Positions 42,242 to 50,824 of a DNA stretch of 64,000 bases are shown piece after piece; within the stretch, counting starts at the first letter, position 1; the number at the start of each line of letters is the position of its first letter. Source of the stretch: JAGVPT01 sp964439265. Its GTDB lineage: Bacteria > Bacteroidota > Ignavibacteria > UBA10030 > UBA8401. The translations under genes and the position numbers were made by a program. A model generated the notes under the pieces. It was not told the DNA's origin and made no database searches. It saw only the letters and a program-made list of their open reading frames with translations. The stretch spans positions 124,001 to 188,000 of the forward strand of contig CAYTOA010000001.1 in assembly GCA_964439265.1 (NCBI GenBank), given 5' to 3'.

Positions 42242-43165
42242 GTGAAACTGACAGTCATCGGACACTTGTGCCTCGACGTCATCCACAGGCATGACGGGAC
42301 GGATAAGAAAGGGTACGGAGGCATTTACTTCGCGGTTGCCGCACTCGCGAATATTGCGTCGGACGCCGACACAATATTTCCGGTCTTCGGAGTAGGTAAG
42401 AAAGAGTTCGATGATGTCCGAACGCTGTTATCAAAATATCCGAATATAAATATTGACGGCATCTTTTCATTTGAAGGTGAAACCAATCAAGTGCATCTGT
42501 TCTACAGCGACGAGGAAACGAGGACCGAATGTTCGAAGCATATTTCGTCCCCCATCCCGTTCTCGAGGATCGAGCCGTATCTTTCCGTGCATGGAATTTT
42601 TCTTGACATGATCTCCGGATCGGACATCACGCTTGAGACGCTCGATCAAATCCGCCTTGCCGTCAGGCCGAAGAATATTCCGATTCATCTGGATGTGCAT
42701 TGCCTGACCCTTGGAGTGGATGCCGAGTTTTCCCGCTACCGCCGTGCTGTCTCAGAATGGAGACGCTGGTGCTTTATGATCAATTCCGTGCAGATGAACG
42801 AGGAAGAGGCGGCCGGACTAACAATGGAACAGTATAACGAGGAGACTCTTGCGAAACAGATGCTGCCGCTCATGGTCAACGCAATGTGTGTGACACGCGG
42901 GGCAAGGGGCGTCACTGTCTTCCAGCAGGAGCACAAACATCTTCTGCGAAAGGAGTTTCCCGGCATTCCGACCGGATCGAAAGACCCTACCGGATGCGGA
43001 GACGTGTTCGGAGCGGCATTTCTGTACCAATTTTGCAAGACAAAGAACTTTGAACGATCTGCGGCATACTCCAACGAGGTCGCGGCCTCGAACAGCACGT
43101 TTTCCGGTTCGGACGAGATCGACCGGCTGTCACAATTCAAGACATCGGGCGAGAACGGAAAATGA
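42242..43165 (+). CDS. PfkB-family carbohydrate/nucleoside kinase
   Basis: The 307-residue ribokinase-fold protein has the anion-hole motif DPTGCGDVFGAAFL near the C-terminus with the catalytic aspartate, and an N-terminal GHLCLDVIHRHDG plus GGIYFAVAALANI. The substrate is unknown. The start is GTG, 3 bases after hisI, and the end overlaps the next gene by 4 bases (ATGA), so it is firmly part of the his transcript. A role in histidine synthesis is not implied. Confidence 0.88.
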   Translation: MKLTVIGHLCLDVIHRHDGTDKKGYGGIYFAVAALANIASDADTIFPVFGVGKKEFDDVRTLLSKYPNINIDGIFSFEGETNQVHLFYSDEETRTECSKHISSPIPFSRIEPYLSVHGIFLDMISGSDITLETLDQIRLAVRPKNIPIHLDVHCLTLGVDAEFSRYRRAVSEWRRWCFMINSVQMNEEEAAGLTMEQYNEETLAKQMLPLMVNAMCVTRGARGVTVFQQEHKHLLRKEFPGIPTGSKDPTGCGDVFGAAFLYQFCKTKNFERSAAYSNEVAASNSTFSGSDEIDRLSQFKTSGENGK

Positions 43166-44073
43166 AACGTGTACTCATCTGCGGGAGCAACGGTCTCTTC
43201 GGTCAACGCCTCGCGTTGACGCTGGGCCACGAAACTGAGTACGAAGTACTCAATACCTCGCATCACCGGCTCTTTGTGCTCGATCGCCATCTCTTCGATT
43301 ACACCCAGCTTGATATTACAAATAAGGGGGATGTCAAAAGCCTCGTCACAAGTTTTCGGCCGGACATTATTGTGAACGCTGCAGCAATGACGAATGTCGA
43401 CGCATGCGAAACACAACGCGAGCTTGCGTGGAAGATCAACGTCGTCGGCGTCGAAAACCTTGTGGAGGTAGCGCGTCGGATCGATAGTCTGCTCATCCAT
43501 ATTTCGACCGACTATGTGTTCGATGGAAAAGGGGGGCCCTATAAAGAAACAGACCGGGTCAACCCGGTGAACTATTACGGCAAGACAAAACTCGCCGGAG
43601 AGAACGTGATCCTTGCCGGCGGAATTTCCTCTGCCATTATGAGGACCATCTCCGTCTACGGAACCGGCATCAACGTGAAAAACAATTTTGCGCTGTGGGT
43701 GATCAAGAGTTTGCGGGAAGGAAAAAACATACGCTGCGTGGACGACCAGATCGGCAATCCGACGCACGTCAGCGACCTCGCAGCGGGCGTGGTCAAGGTA
43801 ATCGAACAGGGACGGCCGGGACTCTTTCACATCGGCGGTGCAGAAGCCGTCAGCAGAAATGAATTCGCCGCCAAAGCCGCTGAAGTATTCGGACTCAGCT
43901 CATCCCTCATTCAAAAAGCAAAAACCAGCGAACTGCACCAAACCGCACAGCGCCCGATGGTGACGAGCCTGTCCACACTCAAAGCAGAAAAGGAACTTGA
44001 TTTCCATCCAATGACGTTAATACAAGGTCTTGAATTGCTGAAACGGGAACTCTTACATTTAACGTTGAACTGA
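43162..44073 (+). CDS. RmlD-like dTDP-4-dehydrorhamnose reductase family protein
   Basis: The 303-residue extended short-chain dehydrogenase has NADP-binding CGSNGLFGQRLAL, DIIVNAAAMTNVDACE and the active YxxxK in YYGKTKLAGE, preceded by HISTDYVFDGKGGPY. This is the RmlD/RfbD fold, used to make dTDP-L-rhamnose or related sugars. No other rml genes are nearby, so the precise substrate is uncertain. It overlaps the PfkB kinase gene by 4 bases and is followed after 1 base by the next gene. Confidence 0.88.
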   Translation: MKRVLICGSNGLFGQRLALTLGHETEYEVLNTSHHRLFVLDRHLFDYTQLDITNKGDVKSLVTSFRPDIIVNAAAMTNVDACETQRELAWKINVVGVENLVEVARRIDSLLIHISTDYVFDGKGGPYKETDRVNPVNYYGKTKLAGENVILAGGISSAIMRTISVYGTGINVKNNFALWVIKSLREGKNIRCVDDQIGNPTHVSDLAAGVVKVIEQGRPGLFHIGGAEAVSRNEFAAKAAEVFGLSSSLIQKAKTSELHQTAQRPMVTSLSTLKAEKELDFHPMTLIQGLELLKRELLHLTLN

Positions 44074-44074
44074 C

Positions 44075-44896
44075 ATGAGCAAAAGATCCTTCCTGCATCG
44101 CCCGATTAGGATTGAATCGACAATTGCCGTTGCTGCGGTCCTTGCGATGGCCTTGAACTCCTGCGCCCCGACGAAGGAAACAACTGCTGCACCGCCGTCG
44201 GCCGAAAAGAAAGTTCTCACCGCGACATTCAAAATTTTATCGGTGAATGTCCGTCATACCTTAAAGGCGAAGAGCGATGTCCGAAGGCTCGCCAAGCTCA
44301 TTAAATCGACCTCCGCGGATATTGTTGCGGTTCAACAGATAGAGAGGCCGCAGGAGGGAAAGTCAGATTTTGATGCTGTCCAGGAGCTTGCGAAGCAGAC
44401 GGAGATGTACGACTACTTCGGCAAGGCGAGGTATTTCGAAGGATTCGACTCGGGTAACGCCCTTTTTAGCACATACCCGGTGAAACAGACCGCTGTCCAG
44501 GAACTTCCGGTTGAAGACGGAAAGGTTCGGCGCTCGCTTGCGTTCGGCGTGATCGACATCGGACTGAAAGAGGTTGGAGTCTCGTCGACCGAACTGGATG
44601 ATGAATCCTCGTCGCAGCGAGTCAAGGAAGTCGTGGAGATAACTTCGATTGCACAGTCCTACGACAATGTGCCTGTTATCGTCTGCGGAAACTTCTGTGA
44701 GCCGATCTCGGGGAAGGCCGCAGCGAAAATGCAGGAGCACTTTGCAGTCGCCAATTCACTGCAAGAATCAACTCAAAAAAGCGAACAGCAGGTTTATACC
44801 ATCAAAGGTCAAAAGGTAGAGCCTCTCTCTATTGAGAAAGTAAAGTTCGGCGGTTCAGGCGACGCACTGCTTGTAACGATGAAGGTGACACAATAG
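44075..44896 (+). CDS. Endonuclease/exonuclease/phosphatase-fold lipoprotein, probably inactive
   Basis: The N-terminal hydrophobic segment ends in LNSC, a lipobox-like site, so this 273-residue protein is probably a lipoprotein. The rest follows the EEP fold: ILSVNVRH, DIVAVQQIE, GNALFSTYPV. However, the usual THLD is STELD, the usual GDFN is GNFCE, and the final SDH is replaced (GGSGDALLV). Three catalytic positions are therefore changed, and a binding rather than cleaving role is likely. It is last in the his-operon tail, one base after the RmlD-like gene. Confidence 0.7.
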   Translation: MSKRSFLHRPIRIESTIAVAAVLAMALNSCAPTKETTAAPPSAEKKVLTATFKILSVNVRHTLKAKSDVRRLAKLIKSTSADIVAVQQIERPQEGKSDFDAVQELAKQTEMYDYFGKARYFEGFDSGNALFSTYPVKQTAVQELPVEDGKVRRSLAFGVIDIGLKEVGVSSTELDDESSSQRVKEVVEITSIAQSYDNVPVIVCGNFCEPISGKAAAKMQEHFAVANSLQESTQKSEQQVYTIKGQKVEPLSIEKVKFGGSGDALLVTMKVTQ

Positions 44897-45010
44897 GCAG
44901 CGATCAGTGTTCAGTAATCAGTTAATAGTAAACAGTAGACAGTAGGTCGTAGATGGCAATGAGTAAGAAGTTTGAAGAATCAAAAGCTAAAACCTAATAC
45001 CTAGTATTCA
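44897..45010. repeat. Word-iterated island before serS
   Basis: GATCAGTGTTCAGTAATCAG, AGTAAACAGTAGACAGTAGG and AACCTAATACCTAGTA are near-repeats. ACAGTAGGTCG matches ACAGTAAGTCG of the 16.6-kb island. Confidence 0.6.
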
Positions 45011-45037
45011 ACAATGCAGCATTAAAAACAGAAATCG

Positions 45038-46303
45038 ATGCTAGACTTAAAATATATTCGTGAACACACCGACGCAGTTAAGCAAGGGATCGCGGCGAAA
45101 CGTGAAGTCGACAAAGTGGACGAGATCATTGCACTCGACGAACAGCGCCGCGAATTCATTCAAGAGGGCGAATCGCTGAAAGCGAAACGCAATGAAGCCT
45201 CCGGGAAAATCGGAGACATGAAAAAAGCGAAGCAGGATGCCTCCGCAGCGATTGCTGAGATGAACGGAGTGAAAGACCGGATTCAAGCGATCGATGAGGA
45301 GTTGAAAGTTGTTCAGGAACGCCTTGACGATTTGCTCCTTACAGTCCCAAATATTCCGCACTCTTCAGTACCGATCGGAGCCTCACCGCAGGACAATAAA
45401 GAGATTTTTACATGGGGTGAAAAAGCCACTGCAGATTTTAAACTGGTGCCGCACTGGGACCTGGCTGAAAAACTTAACATTATCGATTTTGGGCGGGGCG
45501 CAAAAGTCGCGGGGGCGGGATTCCCGTTCTATGTGGGAAAAGGAGCGGCTCTCGAACGGGCCCTCATCAATTTCTTTCTTGACCAGGCGTCGGAGAGGGG
45601 CTATACCGAAATGAGCGCCCCGCTCGTCGTCAACGAAGAAAGCGCGCGCGGAACAGGGCAGATCCCTGATAAAGAAGACCTCATGTACACTGCTGAACGG
45701 GATGGGTATTATATGATACCCACCGCAGAGGTCCCGGTAACGAACTTTCACCGAAAAGAAGTGTTTGAAGAGAAGAGTCTGCCTATCCAATACGCAGCCT
45801 ATACTCCCTGTTTTCGACGCGAAGCCGGATCCTACGGGAAGGATGTGCGCGGGTTGAATCGTCTTCATCAATTCGATAAAGTGGAATTGGTGAAATTTGT
45901 CCTGCCGTCTCGATCGTACGACGAATTGGAATCGCTGAGGCAGAACGCGGAACATCTGCTCCAGATGCTCGGACTCCCGTATCATACTCTGCTGATGTGC
46001 ACCGGCGACATGGGGTTCACGCAGTCAAAGAAATACGATCTGGAGGTGTGGGCTCCCGGGCAGCAGAAGTGGCTCGAGGTTTCTTCATGCAGCAACTTTG
46101 AAGCATTTCAAGCCAGAAGGATGAACATCAAGTACAAATCAACTGAGACCGGAAAGCAGGAATTCGTGCACACGCTGAACGGATCGGCCCTCGCGCTTCC
46201 CCGTGTCGTTGCGGCGCTGCTCGAACATTATCAAACGCCGGAGGGAAAGGTCGTTCTTCCGAAAGTGCTTCAGCCATACACGAAATTTGCAGTCATTGAA
46301 TAG
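45038..46303 (+). CDS. serS: Seryl-tRNA synthetase
   Basis: The 421-residue class II synthetase has an N-terminal antiparallel coiled coil for tRNA binding (about 30-100). Motif 2 is CFRREAGSYGKDVRGLNRLHQF-like (PCFRREAGSYG) and motif 3 is LNGSALALPRVVAALLEHYQ. VPVTNFHRKE and SSCSNFEAFQARR are further serine-site motifs. Length is normal. It is followed by the first four-helix-bundle element. Confidence 0.97.
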   Translation: MLDLKYIREHTDAVKQGIAAKREVDKVDEIIALDEQRREFIQEGESLKAKRNEASGKIGDMKKAKQDASAAIAEMNGVKDRIQAIDEELKVVQERLDDLLLTVPNIPHSSVPIGASPQDNKEIFTWGEKATADFKLVPHWDLAEKLNIIDFGRGAKVAGAGFPFYVGKGAALERALINFFLDQASERGYTEMSAPLVVNEESARGTGQIPDKEDLMYTAERDGYYMIPTAEVPVTNFHRKEVFEEKSLPIQYAAYTPCFRREAGSYGKDVRGLNRLHQFDKVELVKFVLPSRSYDELESLRQNAEHLLQMLGLPYHTLLMCTGDMGFTQSKKYDLEVWAPGQQKWLEVSSCSNFEAFQARRMNIKYKSTETGKQEFVHTLNGSALALPRVVAALLEHYQTPEGKVVLPKVLQPYTKFAVIE

Positions 46304-46312
46304 AGGGGAAGC

Positions 46313-46730
46313 TTTTAGCTATTTGCTGTTAGTGGTTGGGGGGGGACCAATGAGAAACTTCAGGAAACTCATTATTTGGCAGCAAGGTATACAGCTTGTA
46401 GCCGATGTCTACAAGCTGTCGGAAGAATTACGAGATTGGGAAAAATACGGATTGAAGAGCCAGACCTGCCGAGCTGTTGTTTCTATCCCATCTAATATTG
46501 CAGAAGGATGTAGCAGACCAAGCGAGATAGAGTACAGACGATTTTTGGAAATCGCTTTGGGATCGGCGTTTGAGCTTGAGACTCAGATTATAATTGTTCA
46601 CAAACTTCATTTGGCTTCAACTGAAAGAGTTGGAACTTTGAGAACCTGTCTCGAGATAGAACAGAAAATGATCAACGCATTGATTAGCAGGTTGAACCAA
46701 TAAGCAAAATGCAAATAGCCAACAGCGAAA
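46313..46730. mobile_element. Inverted-repeat element carrying a four-helix-bundle gene (first copy)
   Basis: Left end TTTTAGCTATTTGCTGTTAG (46313-46332) and right end AAGCAAAATGCAAATAGCC with CAACAGCGAA (46703-46730) are inverted. GCTATTTGC (46318-46326) is a perfect 9-bp match to GCAAATAGC (46712-46720). The ORF between them fills nearly the whole loop. It lies between serS and the first ABC exporter gene. Calling it mobile is inference. Confidence 0.5.
46350..46703 (+). CDS. Four-helix-bundle protein (23S rRNA intervening-sequence type)
   Basis: The 117-residue all-helical protein matches the S23/IVS-encoded four-helix-bundle family: LIIWQQGIQLVADVYKL, then AVVSIPSNIAEGCSR and FLEIALGSAFELETQ. 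Relatives are found inside 23S rRNA intervening sequences and as accessory proteins of diversity-generating retroelements; no retroelement is seen here. The ATG is behind GGGGGGGGA. It is a distant paralogue of the gene at 48.5 kb. The function is unknown. Confidence 0.85.
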   Translation: MRNFRKLIIWQQGIQLVADVYKLSEELRDWEKYGLKSQTCRAVVSIPSNIAEGCSRPSEIEYRRFLEIALGSAFELETQIIIVHKLHLASTERVGTLRTCLEIEQKMINALISRLNQ

Positions 46731-46731
46731 T

Positions 46732-48495
46732 ATGAAGTCACTGCTCCGTCTTCGTCCGTACCTCGCCAAGTACCAACGCACTCTCCTGTGGGGAGTTTGC
46801 ACTGTTGTCATCAGCAACTTGTTTGTCGTGGCGACGCCGCTCTTCATTGGAAATGCCGTCGATACCATCAAACATGGCGTCGATACCGGAGTGCTTCAGT
46901 ATTCAAAACTCATCAGGGATGCCGGATTGATCGTCGTTTTTGCCATCGTCGCTGGTTTTATGACCTTTCTCACGAGGCAGACGATCATTGTCGTTTCGCG
47001 CAAGATTGAATACGATCTGCGCAACGACTTTCTTGCCCACATACAAAAGCTGCCTCTTAATTATTTCCAGAACACCCCCACCGGCGATCTGATGGCGCAT
47101 GCGACGAACGACATCTCTGCAGTGCGCAACGCTCTCGGTCCGGGCATCATGTATCCCTCCGACACGTTCATGACGTTTTCCATGGCGTTGACGCTGATGT
47201 TCGTCAAGGATTGGTCGCTGACGCTCGTCGCGCTTGTTCCTCTCCCCCTCATCTCCTACGCCGTCTACAAGCTTGGAAAGATCATTCATGCAAAGTTCAA
47301 CGAACGGCAGGAGCAGTATTCGCTCCTCACGACGCGCGCACAGGAGAACCTCTCCGGTATCAGGGTCGTCAAGGCGTATGTCCGCGAAGAGTACGAGATC
47401 GGCCTGTTCGAGAAATTGAGCTGGGTGTACCTGAAGAAGAATCTCGTGCTGGCAAAAGCGCAGTCGATCATGTGGCCGCTGATGTACATGCTGGTCGGTA
47501 TCTCGCTGGTCATCACGGTGTACTTCGGCGGACTGCAGGTTATCGCGGGGAAAATATCCATCGGAACATTGACTGCCTTCTTCACATATCTTTCGATGCT
47601 GATATGGCCGATGATCGCCTTCGGATGGGTCACGAATATCATCCAGCAGGGAGCGGCGTCGATGGAGCGGCTTGCGAAGATTTTCGACACTGTGCCGGAG
47701 ATCCGCGATACGGAAGAGACAGATATCTTGATCAAGCACATCGACGGAGAGATCGAATTCAAGAATGTTTCTTTCACTCATAAAGGCGCGGCAAAGCCGA
47801 CCCTCAGAAACATCGACCTCAAAATCCCGAAAGGTACGACGCTCGCCGTTGTCGGCTACACCGGCGCCGGCAAGAGCACGTTCATCAATTTGTTGCCGCG
47901 GCTGTATGACGTGACGGAAGGGGAATTGCTTATTGACGGCATCAACATCAAAAAAATTCCCCTGGAGGTTCTGCGATCACACGTTGGATGTGTGCCGCAG
48001 GAAACATTCTTGTTCTCGGAAACGATCTCCGAAAACATCAGCTACGGTGTGGACGGAATGACTCACGAACAGGTCCGCGAAGCCGCGGAGATCTCACAAA
48101 TTGCGAAAGACGTGAACGACTTTCCGCAGCAATTCGAGACCGCGCTCGGCGAACGCGGGATCACGTTGTCGGGAGGTCAGAAGCAGCGCACAAGTATTGC
48201 CCGTGCCATCCTGCGGGAGCCGAAAATTCTGATCCTTGACGATGCACTTTCATCGGTGGATACGTACACCGAAGAAGCGATACTTAAACGACTTCGCCGC
48301 GTCATGGAAAACCGGACGAGCATCATCATCAGTCACCGCATTTCGACCGTCAAGGATGCCGATATGATCATCGTGATGGACAAAGGGGAGATCGTAGAGC
48401 GGGGACGTCACGATGAGCTTGTCGAACTCAACGGCATCTATGCGAACCTGCATTACAAGCAGCTGCTGGAAAGGGAGCTGGAACAGCTCAATTGA
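46732..48495 (+). CDS. ABC exporter subunit A (permease-ATPase, degenerate Walker B)
   Basis: The 587-residue half-transporter has six transmembrane helices in the first 320 residues, then an ATPase with Walker A GYTGAGKST (375-383), signature LSGGQKQR and Walker B ILILDDALSSVD. The catalytic glutamate after Walker B is aspartate (D504), as in the degenerate subunit of heterodimeric exporters such as TM287 and BmrC. Its partner gene lies 420 bases downstream with a changed signature motif. The substrate is unknown (lipid or drug). Confidence 0.92.
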   Translation: MKSLLRLRPYLAKYQRTLLWGVCTVVISNLFVVATPLFIGNAVDTIKHGVDTGVLQYSKLIRDAGLIVVFAIVAGFMTFLTRQTIIVVSRKIEYDLRNDFLAHIQKLPLNYFQNTPTGDLMAHATNDISAVRNALGPGIMYPSDTFMTFSMALTLMFVKDWSLTLVALVPLPLISYAVYKLGKIIHAKFNERQEQYSLLTTRAQENLSGIRVVKAYVREEYEIGLFEKLSWVYLKKNLVLAKAQSIMWPLMYMLVGISLVITVYFGGLQVIAGKISIGTLTAFFTYLSMLIWPMIAFGWVTNIIQQGAASMERLAKIFDTVPEIRDTEETDILIKHIDGEIEFKNVSFTHKGAAKPTLRNIDLKIPKGTTLAVVGYTGAGKSTFINLLPRLYDVTEGELLIDGINIKKIPLEVLRSHVGCVPQETFLFSETISENISYGVDGMTHEQVREAAEISQIAKDVNDFPQQFETALGERGITLSGGQKQRTSIARAILREPKILILDDALSSVDTYTEEAILKRLRRVMENRTSIIISHRISTVKDADMIIVMDKGEIVERGRHDELVELNGIYANLHYKQLLERELEQLN

Positions 48496-48911
48496 AAATT
48501 AAAAATGCAAAATTAAAATGGCACACGAGGGGGATATTCTTGATCGTACATACAAGTTTGCCTTGCGCGTCATTGCACTATCTCGTCAGTTGCCCGACTC
48601 AACGGATAGCCGGGTTCTGATTCGACAACTTGTACGCTCAGGCACCTCTGTTGGGGCGAATGTGGAAGAAGCAACGGCAGGTTCGTCGAGAGAAGACTTT
48701 ATATACAAAATGAATATTGCGTTAAAAGAAGCGCGTGAAACTCACTATTGGTTACGCTTGGCAAGAGATAGCAAATACGTCAGCCCGAAAAAATTTGATG
48801 CAATTATTCAAGAGGCAGATGAACTTCGAAGGATATTAGGCGCTATTGTTAGTAAAAGCCGAAGCTCGGGGAAACAATAATTTTTTTAATTTTACACTTT
48901 TAATTTTTCAC
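48494..48911. mobile_element. Inverted-repeat element carrying a four-helix-bundle gene (second copy)
   Basis: Left end TGAAAATTAAAAATGCAAAA (continuing TTAAAA, 48493-48518) and the reverse complement of the right end, TGAAAAATTAAAAGTGTAAA (continuing ATTAAAA, from 48912 down), agree over about 25 bases with only a few differences. The ORF starts inside the left arm and its stop touches the right arm. It separates the two exporter subunit genes. Mobility is inferred. Confidence 0.6.
48518..48880 (+). CDS. Four-helix-bundle protein (second copy)
   Basis: The 120-residue all-helical protein belongs to the same family as the gene at 46.35 kb: LVRSGTSVGANVEEATAG, then FIYKMNIALKEARETHYWL. Sequence identity to the first copy is low, so they were not made by a recent duplication. 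The ATG lies inside the left arm of the inverted repeat and no clear ribosome binding site is seen. The function is unknown. Confidence 0.85.
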   Translation: MAHEGDILDRTYKFALRVIALSRQLPDSTDSRVLIRQLVRSGTSVGANVEEATAGSSREDFIYKMNIALKEARETHYWLRLARDSKYVSPKKFDAIIQEADELRRILGAIVSKSRSSGKQ

Positions 48912-48918
48912 TGATACA

Positions 48919-50691
48919 ATGCACGAAGAAGAAATTCTCGGTAAAGCGTACGACGGAAAGCTGATGAAGCGGCTGCTCCATTACCTTCGTCCGTACAAAT
49001 GGTACGTTGTGCTCGGCATCGTGCTGAGCATGGTGGTCTCAGCGCTCGAGGCAGTGCGGCCGTACTTCACGAAGATCGCTGTCGATGTTAACATCAAAAA
49101 CCATGACGACCATGGACTGCTGATCACGGCGTTGATGTTCCTGAGCGTCCTGACGCTTCGCGGCGTGATGCAGTATTTTAATTCCTATCTCACGCAGTGG
49201 ATCGGGCAGCGGACCATCTTCGACCTGCGGATGGAACTCTTCAGGCATCTCCAGAATCTTTCGCTGAAGTTCTACGACAGGAATCCGATCGGCCGGCTCA
49301 TCACGCGCGTCACGAGCGACGTCGAAGTACTCAACGACATGTTCTCGTCGGGCATCGTGATGGTGTTCAGCGACGTCTTCATGATCGCAGGAATCTTATG
49401 GTTCATGTTTTCAATGAACTGGGGGCTCGCGCTGGTGTCGCTCAGCGTTCTCCCGTTCTTGTTCTACGGTACATTCCTTTTTCGAAAGAAAGCCCGTGAA
49501 GCGTACCGCGACGTCCGGATACAGATCGCTAAGATCAATACGTTTATGCAGGAACATATCACGGGGATGATCGTCGACCAGATCTTCAACCGTGAGGAGA
49601 AGGCGTACGATCAGTTCACCGGACTGAACGCCGCACACCGCGACGCCAACATCCGTTCGATTTTCTATTATGCTGTGTTTTACCCCGCCGTCGATATTAT
49701 CGGAGCGATTGCAATAGGGCTGATCGTTTGGTATGCCGGCGGAAAGACGCTCGAGGGAAAAGTGACCATCGGAACGATCATGGCGTTCCTTCAATTTAAC
49801 GAAATGTTCTGGCGGCCGATACGCGATTTGTCGGAAAAGTACAACATCATGCAGACGGCGATGGCTTCATCAGAGCGGATTTTTAAGCTCCTCGACGATC
49901 AAAGCATTCTACAGAATCCTGAGAAAGCGGTTCCGCTGCCGGCCATGAAGGGGAAGGTTGAATTCCGCAATGTCTGGTTTGCCTACAGCGACGAAGATTG
50001 GGTGCTGAAAAATGTTTCGTTTACGATGAATCAAGGCGAGACGATTGCGTTCGTCGGACATACGGGAGCTGGTAAAACCACAATCATCAGCCTCCTCTCG
50101 CGTTTCTATGAGATCCAGAAAGGTGAAATACTCGTCGACGACATTAACATCAAAGATATAAACGTGGCGGATTTGAGGGCGCATATTGCAGTGGTACTCC
50201 AGGATGTATTCCTCTTTTCGGGAGATGTGAAAGGGAATATCAGTTTGGGGAACGAGGCCATACCGTTCGAACGTGTGAAAGCAGCCGCCGAGTTTGTGGG
50301 AATTGACCAATTCATCCAGACGATGCCGAAGCAGTACGACGAAGAGGTAAAAGAACGGGGCTCGACCCTTTCCGTCGGTCAGAAGCAGCTTCTTTCATTT
50401 GCCCGCGCACTCGCGTACAATCCGAAAATCCTTGTCCTGGATGAAGCGACGTCGAGCGTCGATACGCAGACGGAATTGCTTATCCAATCCGCCATTAAAA
50501 AATTACTTGCCGGCAGAAGTTCTATCGTCATTGCTCACCGGCTCTCCACGATCCAAAGTGCGGATAAGATTATCGTGATGCACAAGGGAGAGATCCGTGA
50601 GTCCGGCACTCATCAGCAGCTTCTTGCACTCGGAGGCATTTACTATAAACTCTATCAGCTGCAATACAGGGAGCAGGAAGTAGGGGAGTGA
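48919..50691 (+). CDS. ABC exporter subunit B (permease-ATPase, intact Walker B)
   Basis: This 590-residue half-transporter has six transmembrane helices, Walker A GHTGAGKTT and Walker B ILVLDEATSS with catalytic E509. The signature is LSVGQ (484-488) instead of LSGGQ. Together with subunit A (normal signature, Walker B aspartate) one ATP site would be complete and the other doubly degenerate, the known pattern of heterodimeric exporters. They were probably one operon before insertion of the small gene between them. Confidence 0.92.
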   Translation: MHEEEILGKAYDGKLMKRLLHYLRPYKWYVVLGIVLSMVVSALEAVRPYFTKIAVDVNIKNHDDHGLLITALMFLSVLTLRGVMQYFNSYLTQWIGQRTIFDLRMELFRHLQNLSLKFYDRNPIGRLITRVTSDVEVLNDMFSSGIVMVFSDVFMIAGILWFMFSMNWGLALVSLSVLPFLFYGTFLFRKKAREAYRDVRIQIAKINTFMQEHITGMIVDQIFNREEKAYDQFTGLNAAHRDANIRSIFYYAVFYPAVDIIGAIAIGLIVWYAGGKTLEGKVTIGTIMAFLQFNEMFWRPIRDLSEKYNIMQTAMASSERIFKLLDDQSILQNPEKAVPLPAMKGKVEFRNVWFAYSDEDWVLKNVSFTMNQGETIAFVGHTGAGKTTIISLLSRFYEIQKGEILVDDINIKDINVADLRAHIAVVLQDVFLFSGDVKGNISLGNEAIPFERVKAAAEFVGIDQFIQTMPKQYDEEVKERGSTLSVGQKQLLSFARALAYNPKILVLDEATSSVDTQTELLIQSAIKKLLAGRSSIVIAHRLSTIQSADKIIVMHKGEIRESGTHQQLLALGGIYYKLYQLQYREQEVGE

Positions 50692-50700
50692 TGACGAAGA

Positions 50701-50823
50701 TTACGATGAAAGCTTTTGACCTCGTGTTGACTGCAACGCTTCTAATATTTTCTCAATACACTTATCCGAGTCAGAATTAATTTGATGTTCCCAAAGTCCG
50801 ATGATTTTTCCCCTGTGAACCAT
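50701..50823 (-). pseudogene. Remnant of a Vsr-like endonuclease, C-terminal piece
   Basis: The minus strand reads RGKIIGLWEHQINSDSDKCI and continues to EKILEAL...SS and TAA. This matches the end of Vsr-type endonucleases, where a hydrophobic strand leads to WEHE/WECE and a helix with a conserved cysteine. The catalytic N-terminal part is missing. The frame stays open about 30 bases past its ATG into the start of the next gene and then stops. It is probably a relic of a restriction-repair cassette. Confidence 0.45.
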
Positions 50824-50824
50824 T

